DNA of 45,913 bases from an uncultured Eubacteriales bacterium (GCA_949288185.1 CASEIZ010000020.1:1-45913), one strand, 5' to 3'. Positions 1 through 8,574 are shown, counted from the stretch's first letter. The notes: generated from the sequence alone by a model not told the origin. Translations and numbers: made by a program.

Positions 1-2
1 CA

Positions 3-131
3 TTAGCTACTTTATTAGTATTGAGAAGTATTGAGTATAAGAAAAGTAGAGAAAATAGTAGTTTTATACTAACTGTTATTACAGCAGTATTTTTATATGT
101 TGTAGTTATTTATAATGTTTTTATAGCATAA
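3..131 (+). CDS. C-terminal end of a membrane protein (partial)
   Basis: An open frame enters from the left edge and ends at TAA 129-131, giving 42 residues. The last 20 or so (FILTVITAVFLYVVVIYNVF) are hydrophobic and read as a final membrane helix, preceded by a charged stretch (EYKKSREN) likely on the cytoplasmic side. The family cannot be told from this fragment. The next gene starts 40 bases on and may share its transcript. Confidence 0.55.
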   Translation, partial: LATLLVLRSIEYKKSRENSSFILTVITAVFLYVVVIYNVFIA

Positions 132-170
132 TAAATTACAATATATCGCTAGGGATGGAGGAATAATTAA

Positions 171-1022
171 ATGAACTTTAAAGAGTATGGAAATAAGAAT
201 AAAGATACAATAATGTTATTACATGGTGGTGGTCTTTCTTGGTGGAATTATAGAGAGGAAGCTGAAAGATTACAAGAAAGTTATCATATTATTATTCCAA
301 TATTAGATGGACATTCAGATAGTGATAGAAGATTTACAAGTATAGAAGATAATGCACAAGAAATTATAGATTATATAGAAAATGATTATGATGGACATAT
401 TAGTTTAATAGGAGGATTATCTTTAGGAGGACAAATACTTTTAGAAATTTTATCAAGAAAAAATGACATTTGTGATTATGCCATTGTTGAAAGTGCATTA
501 GCAGTTCCGATGAAAACAACATATAAAATGATTAGACCAACTTTTTCTATGAGTTATGGACTAATATCAAAAAAATGGTTCTCTAAAATGCAGTTTAATT
601 CTTTAAGAATAAGAAAGGATTTATTTGATGATTATTATAGAGATACTTGCAAAATTGAAAAGGAAGATATGATTTCATTTATGGAAGCAAATTCAAAATA
701 TTCACTAAAAGATTCATTGCAAGAAACGAAGGCAAAAGTTTTAGTAATTGTAGGAGATAAAGAAAGACCAATAATAAAAAAATCAGCAAATTTAATTCAT
801 CAAAAAATAAAAGGAAGTAAAATTGAGATATTACCTAATTATTATCATGGAGATTTTAGCATAAATCATCCACAACAATATATTGTAGCAATTAACGAAC
901 TTATTGTTAATAAAAACAGAAACTCGAAGAACAAATCAGTTAGTAATACTGAAACAAAATTTGAAGATAAACAAACACGATTGAAAAATAGAACAAATAC
1001 AAATTTTTTAGATGAAAGATAA
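171..1022 (+). CDS. alpha/beta hydrolase
   Basis: A 283-residue cytosolic protein with an alpha/beta-hydrolase fold. The oxyanion-side motif LLHGGG is near residue 17, the nucleophile elbow GLSLGG places the catalytic serine at Ser84, the acid is probably the Asp of VGDKERP near residue 194, and the base is His226 in YYHGDF. GGAGG lies just before the ATG. Substrate cannot be inferred; the closest general group is small esterases/peptidases of the Abhydrolase_6 kind. The last 35 residues are polar and low in complexity (NKNRNSKNK and on), unlike the fold, so the tail may be an extension created when the neighbouring mobile locus arrived. A terminator-like hairpin follows 38 bases after the stop. 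Confidence 0.8.
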   Translation: MNFKEYGNKNKDTIMLLHGGGLSWWNYREEAERLQESYHIIIPILDGHSDSDRRFTSIEDNAQEIIDYIENDYDGHISLIGGLSLGGQILLEILSRKNDICDYAIVESALAVPMKTTYKMIRPTFSMSYGLISKKWFSKMQFNSLRIRKDLFDDYYRDTCKIEKEDMISFMEANSKYSLKDSLQETKAKVLVIVGDKERPIIKKSANLIHQKIKGSKIEILPNYYHGDFSINHPQQYIVAINELIVNKNRNSKNKSVSNTETKFEDKQTRLKNRTNTNFLDER

Positions 1023-1060
1023 ATTACAAGTTGTTATTCTAGATCAAAATATATGTGTTA

Positions 1061-1086
1061 GAGGTATCAAAAGATATCTCTTTTTT
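1061..1086 (+). terminator. rho-independent terminator after the hydrolase
   Basis: GAGGTATC (1061-1068) pairs with GATATCTC (1073-1080) over an AAAA loop with one G-T wobble, followed by six T. Confidence 0.75.
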
Positions 1087-1207
1087 GTGATTTAAAAAAC
1101 AAATTTCCAAAATCTGTCCGATTTTTAAACTTTATAAGAGATCTTAATAGTAGAGGAATAAATTTAAAGATTTTTCATAAGATTAAACAGAACCAAAAAG
1201 GAGTAAA

Positions 1208-1333
1208 GTGAAATTGAAAAACGGACAAAATGAAAATATACAAATTGAATATGGAAAAGAAAGTTTAAAAGAGATAATTACAGGATTGCTAAAAGAACAA
1301 TACATAAATTATATAACTATGAAGGAAAAATAA
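1208..1333 (+). CDS. small ORF upstream of the serine recombinase (41 aa)
   Basis: A GTG start is preceded by AAGGAG at a good distance, and the frame runs 41 codons to TAA. The product is charged and would form an amphipathic helix (ESLKEIITGLLKEQYINYI in the middle). I do not recognise it with certainty; small acidic/basic ORFs of this size often sit directly before large serine recombinases on clostridial elements, so it may be a recombination directionality factor or helper. This is inference from position only. It lies between the terminator of the hydrolase and the folded element at 1411-1538. Confidence 0.4.
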   Translation: MKLKNGQNENIQIEYGKESLKEIITGLLKEQYINYITMKEK

Positions 1334-1410
1334 ATGCTTATTTAAGGCTGACAATTATAAAAGAGCACGTTATAATCCAAGTATGCTTTGAATAGGCTAT
1401 TTACTCTCGA

Positions 1411-1538
1411 AAGTTGAAACAATAATTGCCATTTGACGTTGTTGGACTGCAAAAGAAAATCCTTAAATAGTGCAAAAAGCACATCTCCGGTATTTCTTTT
1501 TTGTCCGCCTAGTCAAATAACAATTCTTCTTTCAACTT
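1411..1538 (+). ncRNA. structured RNA-like element, copy 1
   Basis: Closed by AAGTTGAAA (1411-1419) with TTTCAACTT (1530-1538). Nested inside are ATTTGAC/GTCAAAT (1431-1437 with 1512-1518), GGAC/GTCC (1444-1447 with 1503-1506), AAAAGAAA/TTTCTTTT (1451-1458 with 1493-1500) and a hairpin GTGC-AAAAA-GCAC (1470-1482). The same architecture with different paired bases recurs at 36061-36189. Unpaired blocks shared by the two copies include GCAAAAAGCACA, CTC, GCCTAG and AATTCTT. The 3' end lies 4 bases before the GGGAGG of the recombinase gene. I cannot assign it to a known RNA family. Confidence 0.6.
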
Positions 1539-1552
1539 AGAAGGGAGGAAAA

Positions 1553-3179
1553 TTGAATAGGGTAAATAGTTATAGAAATATAAGAGTTGCAAAATATATA
1601 AGACTTTCAAGAGAAGATGGAGATGACAGGGAAAGCGAAAGCGTAGAAAATCAAAGAGACATTATTGATAACTACATATTAGGTCATGAAGAATTAATAG
1701 AAGTAGGAGAATATGTAGATGATGGCTATACAGGTACAAATTTTAATAGACCAGGATTTCAGAAAATGTTAAAAGACATAGAAGAAGAAAAAATAGATTG
1801 TATCATAACAAAAGACTTATCAAGATTTGGAAGAGACCATATAGATACAGGATATTATTTGGAAAGATTTTTACCTGCAAATAATATAAGGTACATAGCT
1901 ATTGGAGATAATGTAGACACAATAAAGCCAGACGGATTGCAATTTTTAACATTTAAACTAAGTTTTAATGACTATTATGCACAAGATATATCAAATAAAA
2001 TAAAAAGTGTAAAACAAAGAAAAATAGAAAAAGGAGAATATCAAGCAGGAATTCCTCCTTATGGATATAAAAAAGATACAGAGATAAAAAATCATTTAGT
2101 GCCAGATGAATATAGTTCACAGATTGTAAAGGAAATTTTTGACATGTATATAAATAAAGGAATGTCAACAATAAAAATTGCAGATGAACTAAATAGAAGA
2201 GAAATAGAGCCACCAGCAATATATTTAAAAATACCTACATATATGAAAAGAAAAAGTGTAAATCCAAATGGAAAATATGTATGGCTAAGGGCACAGATAG
2301 GAAAAATTTTAAGAAATGAAGTTTATCTTCGGAAGTGTGGTAGGAAGAAAATTTCAGAAAGTAAGTCATAAAATAGCAAAAGTAAGATGCACAAAAAAGG
2401 AAGAACATATTGTCTTAGAAAATATGCATGAACCAATTATAGATGTTGAAACTTGGAATAGGGCACAAAATAAATTAAATGGATGTTCAAGAACAAGAGA
2501 TAGGAAATATGATCATCAACTTAAAGGATTAGTTTATTGTGGAGAATGTGGAAATAAAGCAACTTTAAGATGTCGAGAAGAAAAAAGAAAAAATGGAACA
2601 GTTTGGAGAGCAACCTATTTTATTTGTTCTAAAAGAAATAATTATAGTGGATTATGTGATTGTAAACAAATTTCAGCAAATTTAATAGAAGAACTGGTAA
2701 ATGAAAAAATAAAGGAAGAAATACAAAAAATAAATTTTTCAGAAAAAGAAATAAAAAATATATATGAACAAGCGGAAAAAGAGGCTAAAAGCAAAAGTAA
2801 TTTGTTACAAACAAAACTGCAAGAATTACAAGATACTTTAAAAAATATAGAAAATACAATTGAAGAAATATATCAAGACAAAATAAATAAAATTATACAA
2901 ATAGAAGATTTTAAAATTATTTATGAAAAAAAGCAAAAAGAGCGAAATAAAATTTTAAAAGAAATAAAAGGGATAGAAAAAGAACTGGAAGAAACGAATC
3001 AAAAATCTCTGAAAATAAATTTTAAAGAAATAAAACAAATTGCAAACGAGTTCTTAAAAATGGAAAAGCCAAATAAAATGATATTAGAAAAACTAATTGA
3101 ACGAATAGAATTTGACAAAGAAAAAAACATAAAAATCAAATTTAAATTTCAAAATTATCCTAACGTTAGGATAAAGTAA
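1553..3179 (+). pseudogene. large serine recombinase (TnpX/TndX-like), frameshifted
   Basis: Two overlapping frames together encode a complete large serine recombinase of about 540 residues. The N-terminal resolvase domain has the catalytic serine in YIRLSRED and the arginines of LSRFGRDH. Then follow the recombinase domain, a zinc ribbon (CGECGN with later FICSKR and LCDCKQ) and a C-terminal coiled coil. The start is TTG 1553 behind GGGAGG. The frame breaks near 2328-2330: the first frame reads NEVYL then diverges and stops at 2371, while the sequence GSVVGRKFQKVSHK continues in the next frame if one base is removed. The break is not in a homopolymer, so a true +1 insertion is more likely than a read error or programmed slippage. 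Enzymes of this family move elements with attP/attB-type sites; this one is probably inactive. Confidence 0.85.
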
Positions 3180-3189
3180 AATATTAAAA

Positions 3190-3302
3190 AGCGATTAAGC
3201 AATCGCTAAAACGGACTAACAAATTCTAAATAACAAGTTATTAAGAATTTGTAACGTTCGCATAATTCAGTTCTACGTCAGCTAAAGCTTCCAAGAACTG
3301 AA
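3190..3302. repeat. cluster of three hairpins between recombinase and pdaA remnant
   Basis: Three palindromes follow one another: AGCGATT-AAGC-AATCGCT (3190-3207), a 34-base near-perfect palindrome with arms ACAAATTCT/AGAATTTGT extended by AATAAC/GTTATT (3219-3252), and TTCAGTTCT/AGAACTGAA (3266-3302) with AGCT/AGCT inside. No T-run follows, so these are not simple terminators. They sit exactly where the mobile locus meets the broken pdaA frame and may be its right end. Confidence 0.6.
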
Positions 3303-3305
3303 ATA

Positions 3306-3725
3306 AAATTAGACATTAAGAAATTAGGAAATCATACAGTCAATCATAAAAGCATGCCAAGTCTAACAGAAGAAGAAATCAAAAAAGAAGTAATGGATTT
3401 GCACCAAAGTGTATATGAAAAATTTGGATATGAAATGAAATATATAAGACCACCAAAAGGAGAATTTAGTGAAAAAACAATGCAAGTGACAAATTCATTA
3501 GGATATAAAACCGTTATGTGGTCATTTGCTTATGAGGATTGGAATGAAGAAAAACAACCAGATGAAGAAAAGGCGAAAGAAAAAATATTAAAAAATCTTC
3601 ATAATGGAGAAATCATGTTATTACATGGGAATTCAAAAACCAATACGAATATTTTAGACAGTATCATAAAAGAAGCAAAGAATATGGGATATGAATTTAA
3701 GTCGCTTGATGAATTTGAAAGATAA
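3306..3725 (+). pseudogene. 3' part of a PdaA-like polysaccharide deacetylase
   Basis: The frame reads KLDIKKLGNHTVNHKSM, which carries the H-x3-H metal-binding motif of NodB-type polysaccharide deacetylases, then YIRPPKGE, the TVMWSFAYEDW stretch and the LLHGNSK motif typical of PdaA (spore-cortex muramic delta-lactam formation). The N-terminal half with the TFDDG-type catalytic Asp motif is missing; the frame runs back into the hairpin cluster at 3190-3302. An internal ATG at 3354 could start a 123-residue protein but that would lose the HxxxH motif. I therefore read it as a remnant of a sporulation gene cut by the neighbouring recombinase locus. The missing 5' part is not seen elsewhere in the window. 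Confidence 0.75.
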
Positions 3726-3853
3726 AAAGGGATTTTGGGGACGGACTCATTTTTCCCTTTTTAACAAAAATTCATGAAATCAAAAAGGTTTTTACTTAAT
3801 AATGAAAATTACTTAAAAAATGGAAAAATGAGTCCGTCCCCAAAATCCCTTTT
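3725..3853. repeat. long inverted-repeat element A
   Basis: A perfect 32-base inverted repeat: left arm 3725-3756 (AAAAGGGATTTTGGGGACGG and on), right arm 3822-3853, with a 65-base AT-rich spacer. The left arm begins on the last base of the pdaA-remnant stop codon. The core TTTTGGGGACG is shared with elements B (24177-24425) and C (26354-26525). Confidence 0.85.
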
Positions 3854-3877
3854 CTTAAGAAAGGATGGATAATCAAC

Positions 3878-4156
3878 ATGAAAAAAAACAGAATGCGTAA
3901 ATTAAATAAGATATTGGAAATACCAGAAGAAGTATATTCAGATGTTCCTAAAATTTCCCTGATAGGATTTGATGAAATGATTATAGAAAATTATAAAGGA
4001 ATTTTAGAATATGAAGAATTTTTTATAAGAATTAGTACCTATAAAGGTCTTATTAGCATTAATGGGTATAATTTAAATTTAGAAACGATGACAAATGATG
4101 ATATACGTGTAACAGGAAAAATTGAAAGTTTTGATTTTGAAAGAATAACAGATTAG
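3878..4156 (+). CDS. yqfC: sporulation protein YqfC
   Basis: A 92-residue protein with the single YabP/YqfC domain; features include the early LEIPEEV-like stretch (here ILEIPEEVYSDVPKISLIGF) and the ending GKIESFDFE. In Bacillus subtilis yqfC is expressed in the mother cell under SigE and is required for engulfment-stage sporulation; the mechanism is unknown. AAGGATGG precedes the ATG. It lies 30 bases before yqfD, the conserved partner order. Confidence 0.88.
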   Translation: MKKNRMRKLNKILEIPEEVYSDVPKISLIGFDEMIIENYKGILEYEEFFIRISTYKGLISINGYNLNLETMTNDDIRVTGKIESFDFERITD

Positions 4157-4186
4157 ACATTAAAAAAGAAAAATGAGGAGATATAC

Positions 4187-5371
4187 ATGGTTATAAAAAA
4201 AATTATCAATTACATATATGGGTATTTAAGAATTGTCGTAGAAGGATATTATATTGAAAGATTTATCAATATTTGCAGAAATAAAAACTATATGATGTGG
4301 AATATAAAGAAAGTAAATGATATAAACATAGCATTAAATATAGAAATTAAACATTTCAAAGAAATCTGCAAAATTGCAAAAAAAACACAATGTAAAATAT
4401 CCATTAAAGCCAAAAGAGGATTACCATTTCTTCTTAATAAATATAAGAAGAGAAAATTATTTGCCTTATTTTTAATTTTCGTTCTTGCCATTATTTTTTT
4501 TAGCTCACATTTTGTATGGAATATAGAAATCGTAGAAGAAAATGGGTTAGTCATTGAAAACATTATGGAAGATATTCAAGAAGCAGGACTAAAAATTGGA
4601 ACATTAAAAAATGATGTAGATACAAAAGAAATTATTAATAAAGTAAGATTAGAAAGAGATGATATTGCATGGATAGGAATTGAATTAAAAGGAACCAATG
4701 CAATTGTTAGATTAGTAAAAGCTGATGAAAAACCAGAAATTGTTGACGAAGATGAATATTGTAATATTGTTTCAAATAAAAATGGTGTGATTACCAAAAT
4801 TAATGCACAAGATGGAACGGCAAATGTGAAAGTAGGAGATACGGTTAGTGTAGGAGATGTATTGATTAATGGGTGGATGGAAGGAAAATATACAGGGATT
4901 CGATATGTTCATGCAAAAGGAGAAATAGAAGCAAGAGTGTGGTATACCATGAGTAAGACAATTCCATATACCACTACGGAAAAGCAGTATACAGGAGATA
5001 TTGAAACGAATTATGCAATAAAAATGAATAATTTTAAAATAAATTTTCCGAAAGGGGTTTCAAAATTTGAATTTTATGATACAATAGAAACTGAAAATAA
5101 AATAAAGTTGTTTTCTAACTTCTATTTGCCTATTTCCGTAGTAAAAACGACGTATCAACAATATGAAGAAATAGAAAAAACATATTCTGTTGAAGAAGCA
5201 AAAAAAATAGGAATACAAGAAATAGAAGAAGAATTAGAAAGTCAAATAGAAAACAAAGAAAATATTGTAAATAAAAATATAAATACTTATGAAAATGAAA
5301 ATAGTATTGATATTTATGTTACATATGAAGTGCTAGAGACAATAGGGACAAATGAAAAAATTGTGTTTTGA
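4187..5371 (+). CDS. yqfD: sporulation protein YqfD
   Basis: A 394-residue membrane protein of the YqfD/SpoIV-associated family. A basic N-terminal region of about 85 residues is followed by one clear membrane helix (LFALFLIFVLAIIFFSSHFV, about 91-111) and a large extracytoplasmic part containing a barrel-sandwich-like segment (NGVITKINAQDGTANVKVGD). Length agrees with the family. It follows yqfC directly and acts in the mother cell during engulfment by homology. GAGG lies before the ATG. The gene after it is not phoH, which is the usual neighbour (see findings). Confidence 0.9.
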   Translation: MVIKKIINYIYGYLRIVVEGYYIERFINICRNKNYMMWNIKKVNDINIALNIEIKHFKEICKIAKKTQCKISIKAKRGLPFLLNKYKKRKLFALFLIFVLAIIFFSSHFVWNIEIVEENGLVIENIMEDIQEAGLKIGTLKNDVDTKEIINKVRLERDDIAWIGIELKGTNAIVRLVKADEKPEIVDEDEYCNIVSNKNGVITKINAQDGTANVKVGDTVSVGDVLINGWMEGKYTGIRYVHAKGEIEARVWYTMSKTIPYTTTEKQYTGDIETNYAIKMNNFKINFPKGVSKFEFYDTIETENKIKLFSNFYLPISVVKTTYQQYEEIEKTYSVEEAKKIGIQEIEEELESQIENKENIVNKNINTYENENSIDIYVTYEVLETIGTNEKIVF

Positions 5372-5384
5372 AGGGATGATATAG

Positions 5385-6599
5385 ATGGAAGAAAAGAGTT
5401 TGAGAATCACAGGAACAGATAAGACATTTTTTAATAAAATCACAAAAACATTAACAAAAATGTTAATACCAACCAAAATTGGAATTAATGGAATGCTAAT
5501 TTCAATAAAAAGAAATAACCTATTAAAAGCATTTGAGGCATATCAAGATAGTGGCGAAAATTATAATCAAAAAGAAGCTGAGGAAAAATATGATTCTGCA
5601 TATGAAAGTTATTTAGAAGCATTAGATAAATATGTTATGGATTCTATATATAAGAAAGTGAAAAATGATACTGCATCAGATTTTGAAAAAGAAGCATTAT
5701 CTAAATATTATGAAGTAACTAGTTTAAAAGAAAATGAATATGTAGAATATAAAAATAGAAAACAAAAATATTTGTTAGAGTTAGATAATGATGGTATTCA
5801 ACTATCTGGAAAAGAAAAATTAATTGAGAGATATAATCAATTTTATGTTTCAAAAATGGATACATTGTATAAAGGTATTTTAAAGAACTATTCAATAAAA
5901 CTAGCAGATACGATGAATACTTATGAAACTTCAAAAGAATGGATATATACAAAAATATTCTATACATTAGAAGACTATATACAAAATATTTTAGCATTAA
6001 AAATAAGAATTGGAAATGATACAGTCGCAAAAGATGTGATAAAAGAATATGAAAATTATGAAAACTATACAGTAGGAAAATTAGATACAAAAGATAATAT
6101 AGAGAAAAATGTCGTATTATTAAGTATTAGTAGAAAATTATTTACACATAGTTTACCATTAATTGTTGCAATACAATGTTACGAAAAAGTCTTAAAAGAT
6201 GCAAGAGTTCTAGTTCAAGATACAAAGATTGCTACAAAAAGAGAAAGAGCATATAGTATGCTAATCAATTTATTTGAAGATTACAATGTAAAATTATTAT
6301 CTACAAAAGTATATTGGGAAAATGCAAAAGAGAGAGAGGAATTTAAATCTTTCTGGAACAAATATAAAGAGATATGTAAATTAAAAGAAACAAACTTTAT
6401 TGAATATGTAAGACAAAAAGAAATTTTATTTATAAAGAATGATATGAAAAAAATAAAAGAAGGCAATACAAAAACAGATTATAGTAAATTAATTACCTAT
6501 TATAAAAGAAAATTAATTGACTATGGTGCATTGAGAGAGTTGAAAAATGCATGTATATCAGAAGGAAAATATACAAAAAAATTAAAGGAAGTTGCATAA
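5385..6599 (+). CDS. unknown alpha-helical protein between yqfD and ybeY
   Basis: A 404-residue protein rich in Lys, Glu and Tyr with predicted long helices throughout, no signal peptide and no clear membrane helix. I recognise no catalytic motif and no Walker A sequence, so it is not the PhoH ATPase that commonly lies between yqfD and ybeY. It begins 13 bases after yqfD behind AAGGGATG and ends directly at the ybeY start (TAA then ATG), so it is translated in the same operon. Its position suggests a role linked to sporulation or RNA processing, but this is only guilt by association. Confidence 0.75.
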   Translation: MEEKSLRITGTDKTFFNKITKTLTKMLIPTKIGINGMLISIKRNNLLKAFEAYQDSGENYNQKEAEEKYDSAYESYLEALDKYVMDSIYKKVKNDTASDFEKEALSKYYEVTSLKENEYVEYKNRKQKYLLELDNDGIQLSGKEKLIERYNQFYVSKMDTLYKGILKNYSIKLADTMNTYETSKEWIYTKIFYTLEDYIQNILALKIRIGNDTVAKDVIKEYENYENYTVGKLDTKDNIEKNVVLLSISRKLFTHSLPLIVAIQCYEKVLKDARVLVQDTKIATKRERAYSMLINLFEDYNVKLLSTKVYWENAKEREEFKSFWNKYKEICKLKETNFIEYVRQKEILFIKNDMKKIKEGNTKTDYSKLITYYKRKLIDYGALRELKNACISEGKYTKKLKEVA

Positions 6600-7076
6600 A
6601 TGGAAACATATGAAATTATATATAAAGATGTTGAAAAAGTAGAAACTTGGGAAGAGATTGTAAAAAAGGTTTTTAATACATGTTTTGAAGAAGAAGGATT
6701 GCAAGATTCAAAATTATATATTACTGTAACTTTTACAAATCCTGAAAATATACAAAGTATTAATAAAGAATATAGAAATATTGACAAGCCAACAGATGTA
6801 CTTTCATTTCCTATGTTTCAAAAAGAGGAATTAGACAAAAAAATAAAAGAAAAAGATTTTCAATATCAAGATATATTAGGAGATATTGTTATTTCTATAC
6901 CAAAAGTAGAAGAACAAGCAAAAGAATATGGACATAGTTTTGAAAGAGAATTGAGTTATATGTTGGTTCATGGATTTTATCATTTGATGGGATATGATCA
7001 CATGGAAGAGGAAGATAAAAAAGAAATGAGAACAAAAGAAGAAAACATATTAAAAACATTAGATATAGTACGATAA
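6600..7076 (+). CDS. ybeY: endoribonuclease YbeY
   Basis: A 158-residue protein with the family zinc site H-x3-H-x5-H in HGFYHLMGYDH (His124, His128, His134) and the upstream signature TDVLSFPM. YbeY acts in 16S rRNA 3' end maturation and 70S quality control. The start codon abuts the preceding stop, with AGGAAG inside the upstream gene as ribosome binding site. In many Firmicutes it follows phoH; here it follows the unknown 404-residue gene. The N-terminal METYEIIYKDVEK matches expected length, so ATG 6600 is kept. Confidence 0.95.
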   Translation: METYEIIYKDVEKVETWEEIVKKVFNTCFEEEGLQDSKLYITVTFTNPENIQSINKEYRNIDKPTDVLSFPMFQKEELDKKIKEKDFQYQDILGDIVISIPKVEEQAKEYGHSFERELSYMLVHGFYHLMGYDHMEEEDKKEMRTKEENILKTLDIVR

Positions 7077-7099
7077 AGGAAAAGAGGAAGGGAGCACAG

Positions 7100-8182
7100 A
7101 TGGGAAAGGAAAAAGGTGGAGTCAAAGTTTTAATTGCCATATTAGTTGTTTTAATTATTGTGGCAGGTGTTGTATTAGCATATAAAATTACACAAGATAA
7201 AAATAATACGGAAACGATATCTGGTGAAGAAAATAAAGAAACAGTAGTAGAAGAAGAAAAAACAGTGCAAATATTTAGTGGAAATGATAGACCATTTGCA
7301 GTTATGATTGACAATCATAGTGATGCTTGGCCACAATCAGGACTAAATCAAGCATATATGGTATACGAAATCATTGTTGAAGGTGGAGAAACCAGATTAA
7401 TGGCTTTATTTAAAGGTGCAGATTTAGAAAAAATAGGACCAGTTAGAAGTGCTAGACATTATTTTATAGATTATGCAATGGAAAATGATGCGATATATGT
7501 ACATTTTGGACAAAGTCCACAAGCACAAAGTGATATTAAAAAATACAGTATAGATGATATTAATGGAATAGCAGAAGATGGAACAACCTTCTGGAGAGTA
7601 AAAGATAAAGCAGCACCACATAATGCAGTGACAAGTACAGAAAAATTATTAGAATCAGCAAAAAGTAAAAATTATAGAACAACATCAACAGAGGAAAGTG
7701 TATTGAATTATGTAGTAGATGAAGTGAATTTAGAAGAAGGGCAAGCAGCAGATACAATTACAATACCACATTCAGATTTACAAACTGTAAGATATGAATA
7801 TGATGAAGAAAATAAAGTATATGTAAGATATGCAAGAGGAGAAGAACAAACAGATTGGGATACAGATGAACCTGTTACAACCAAAAATATTATTATTACT
7901 TTCTGCAATAACTATACTTTATCAGATTCAGAAAATAAGGGTAGACAAGGACTAAAAAATATAGGAACCTTTGATGGATATTATATTACAAATGGAAGAG
8001 CAATCCAAATCCAATGTATCAAAAATGCTAGAGATGAAAAAACAATTTATCAAGATATGAATGGAAATGAGATTCAAGTAAATGACGGAAATACTTTTGT
8101 AAATATATGTCCAACAAATGCAGACGTAGAAATTGAAGGAACAGAAGAAGTAACAGAAGCAACCAATACAGTAACTGAATAG
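7100..8182 (+). CDS. DUF3048 (YerB-like) membrane-anchored protein
   Basis: A 360-residue protein with a short basic N-terminus, one membrane helix (about 10-27, VLIAILVVLIIVAGVVLAYK), a Glu-rich linker and a large extracellular DUF3048 region. Visible family motifs are PFAVMIDN near residue 68, the MVYEIIVEGG...TRLMALF block and IGPVRSARHYF. YerB homologues are exported Gram-positive proteins of unknown function, sometimes a lipoprotein; here there is no lipobox Cys, so it should stay anchored by the helix. AAGAGGAAGGGAG precedes the ATG. It sits between ybeY and ylbF in a tight run. Confidence 0.88.
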   Translation: MGKEKGGVKVLIAILVVLIIVAGVVLAYKITQDKNNTETISGEENKETVVEEEKTVQIFSGNDRPFAVMIDNHSDAWPQSGLNQAYMVYEIIVEGGETRLMALFKGADLEKIGPVRSARHYFIDYAMENDAIYVHFGQSPQAQSDIKKYSIDDINGIAEDGTTFWRVKDKAAPHNAVTSTEKLLESAKSKNYRTTSTEESVLNYVVDEVNLEEGQAADTITIPHSDLQTVRYEYDEENKVYVRYARGEEQTDWDTDEPVTTKNIIITFCNNYTLSDSENKGRQGLKNIGTFDGYYITNGRAIQIQCIKNARDEKTIYQDMNGNEIQVNDGNTFVNICPTNADVEIEGTEEVTEATNTVTE

Positions 8183-8199
8183 ATAGAAAGGTCGTGTAA

Positions 8200-8535
8200 A
8201 TGATGAACGTATATGATACAGCAAATCAATTAGCATCAGAAATGAAACAATCAGAAGAATATGTGAATTATAAAATGGCAAGGGAAGCATTGGGGCTAAA
8301 TCCTGACTTGAAAAAGAAAATAGGTGAGTTTGAAGTTGCAAGATATGAAGCACAACTAACACAAATGCAAACAGGTAAAGAGGATGAAGAAAAAACAAAT
8401 AAAATGAAGGAATTATATGCAGATTTAATACAGATAGAGGATGCAAAAAAATATTTTGATGCGGAAATGAAATTTAATATTTTATTGACAGATGTTAATA
8501 AAATTATTGGTGAGGCAGTAAGAGATGTTATGTAA
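8200..8535 (+). CDS. YlbF/YmcA family regulator
   Basis: A 111-residue all-helical protein of the YlbF/YmcA (Com_YlbF) family: the N-terminal NVYDTANQLASEMKQSEEY block and the FEVARYEAQLTQMQTG repeat are typical. In B. subtilis YlbF, YmcA and YaaT form an Fe-S-containing complex that controls RNase Y action and thereby competence, biofilm and sporulation. Which paralogue this is cannot be decided. ATG 8200 is used; a second ATG follows at once. A hairpin at 8575-8622 ends the run of genes. Confidence 0.85.
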   Translation: MMNVYDTANQLASEMKQSEEYVNYKMAREALGLNPDLKKKIGEFEVARYEAQLTQMQTGKEDEEKTNKMKELYADLIQIEDAKKYFDAEMKFNILLTDVNKIIGEAVRDVM

Positions 8536-8574
8536 CAAGTTATATGTAAATATAATATAGGTATAGTTTAGAGT

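Noticed and set aside
1411..1538. Known riboswitch class (TPP, FMN, SAM, purine, lysine, cobalamin, c-di-GMP, Moco)
   Set aside because: None of their invariant blocks is present, and the two downstream genes share no metabolic theme.
2316..2371. Programmed frameshift in the serine recombinase
   Set aside because: No slippery run or downstream stimulator is seen at the break; a plain insertion explains it.
1208..3179. Retron, CRISPR or OMEGA-type system around the folded element and recombinase
   Set aside because: No reverse transcriptase, Cas, TnpB or IscB protein and no spaced repeat array are present in the window.
3725..3853. Element A as an ordinary terminator
   Set aside because: 32-base perfect arms with a 65-base spacer are far larger than a terminator hairpin, though it may still stop transcription.
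8200..8446. Minus-strand frame across DUF3048 and ylbF
   Set aside because: Overlaps two well-supported genes and shows only complement-type composition.
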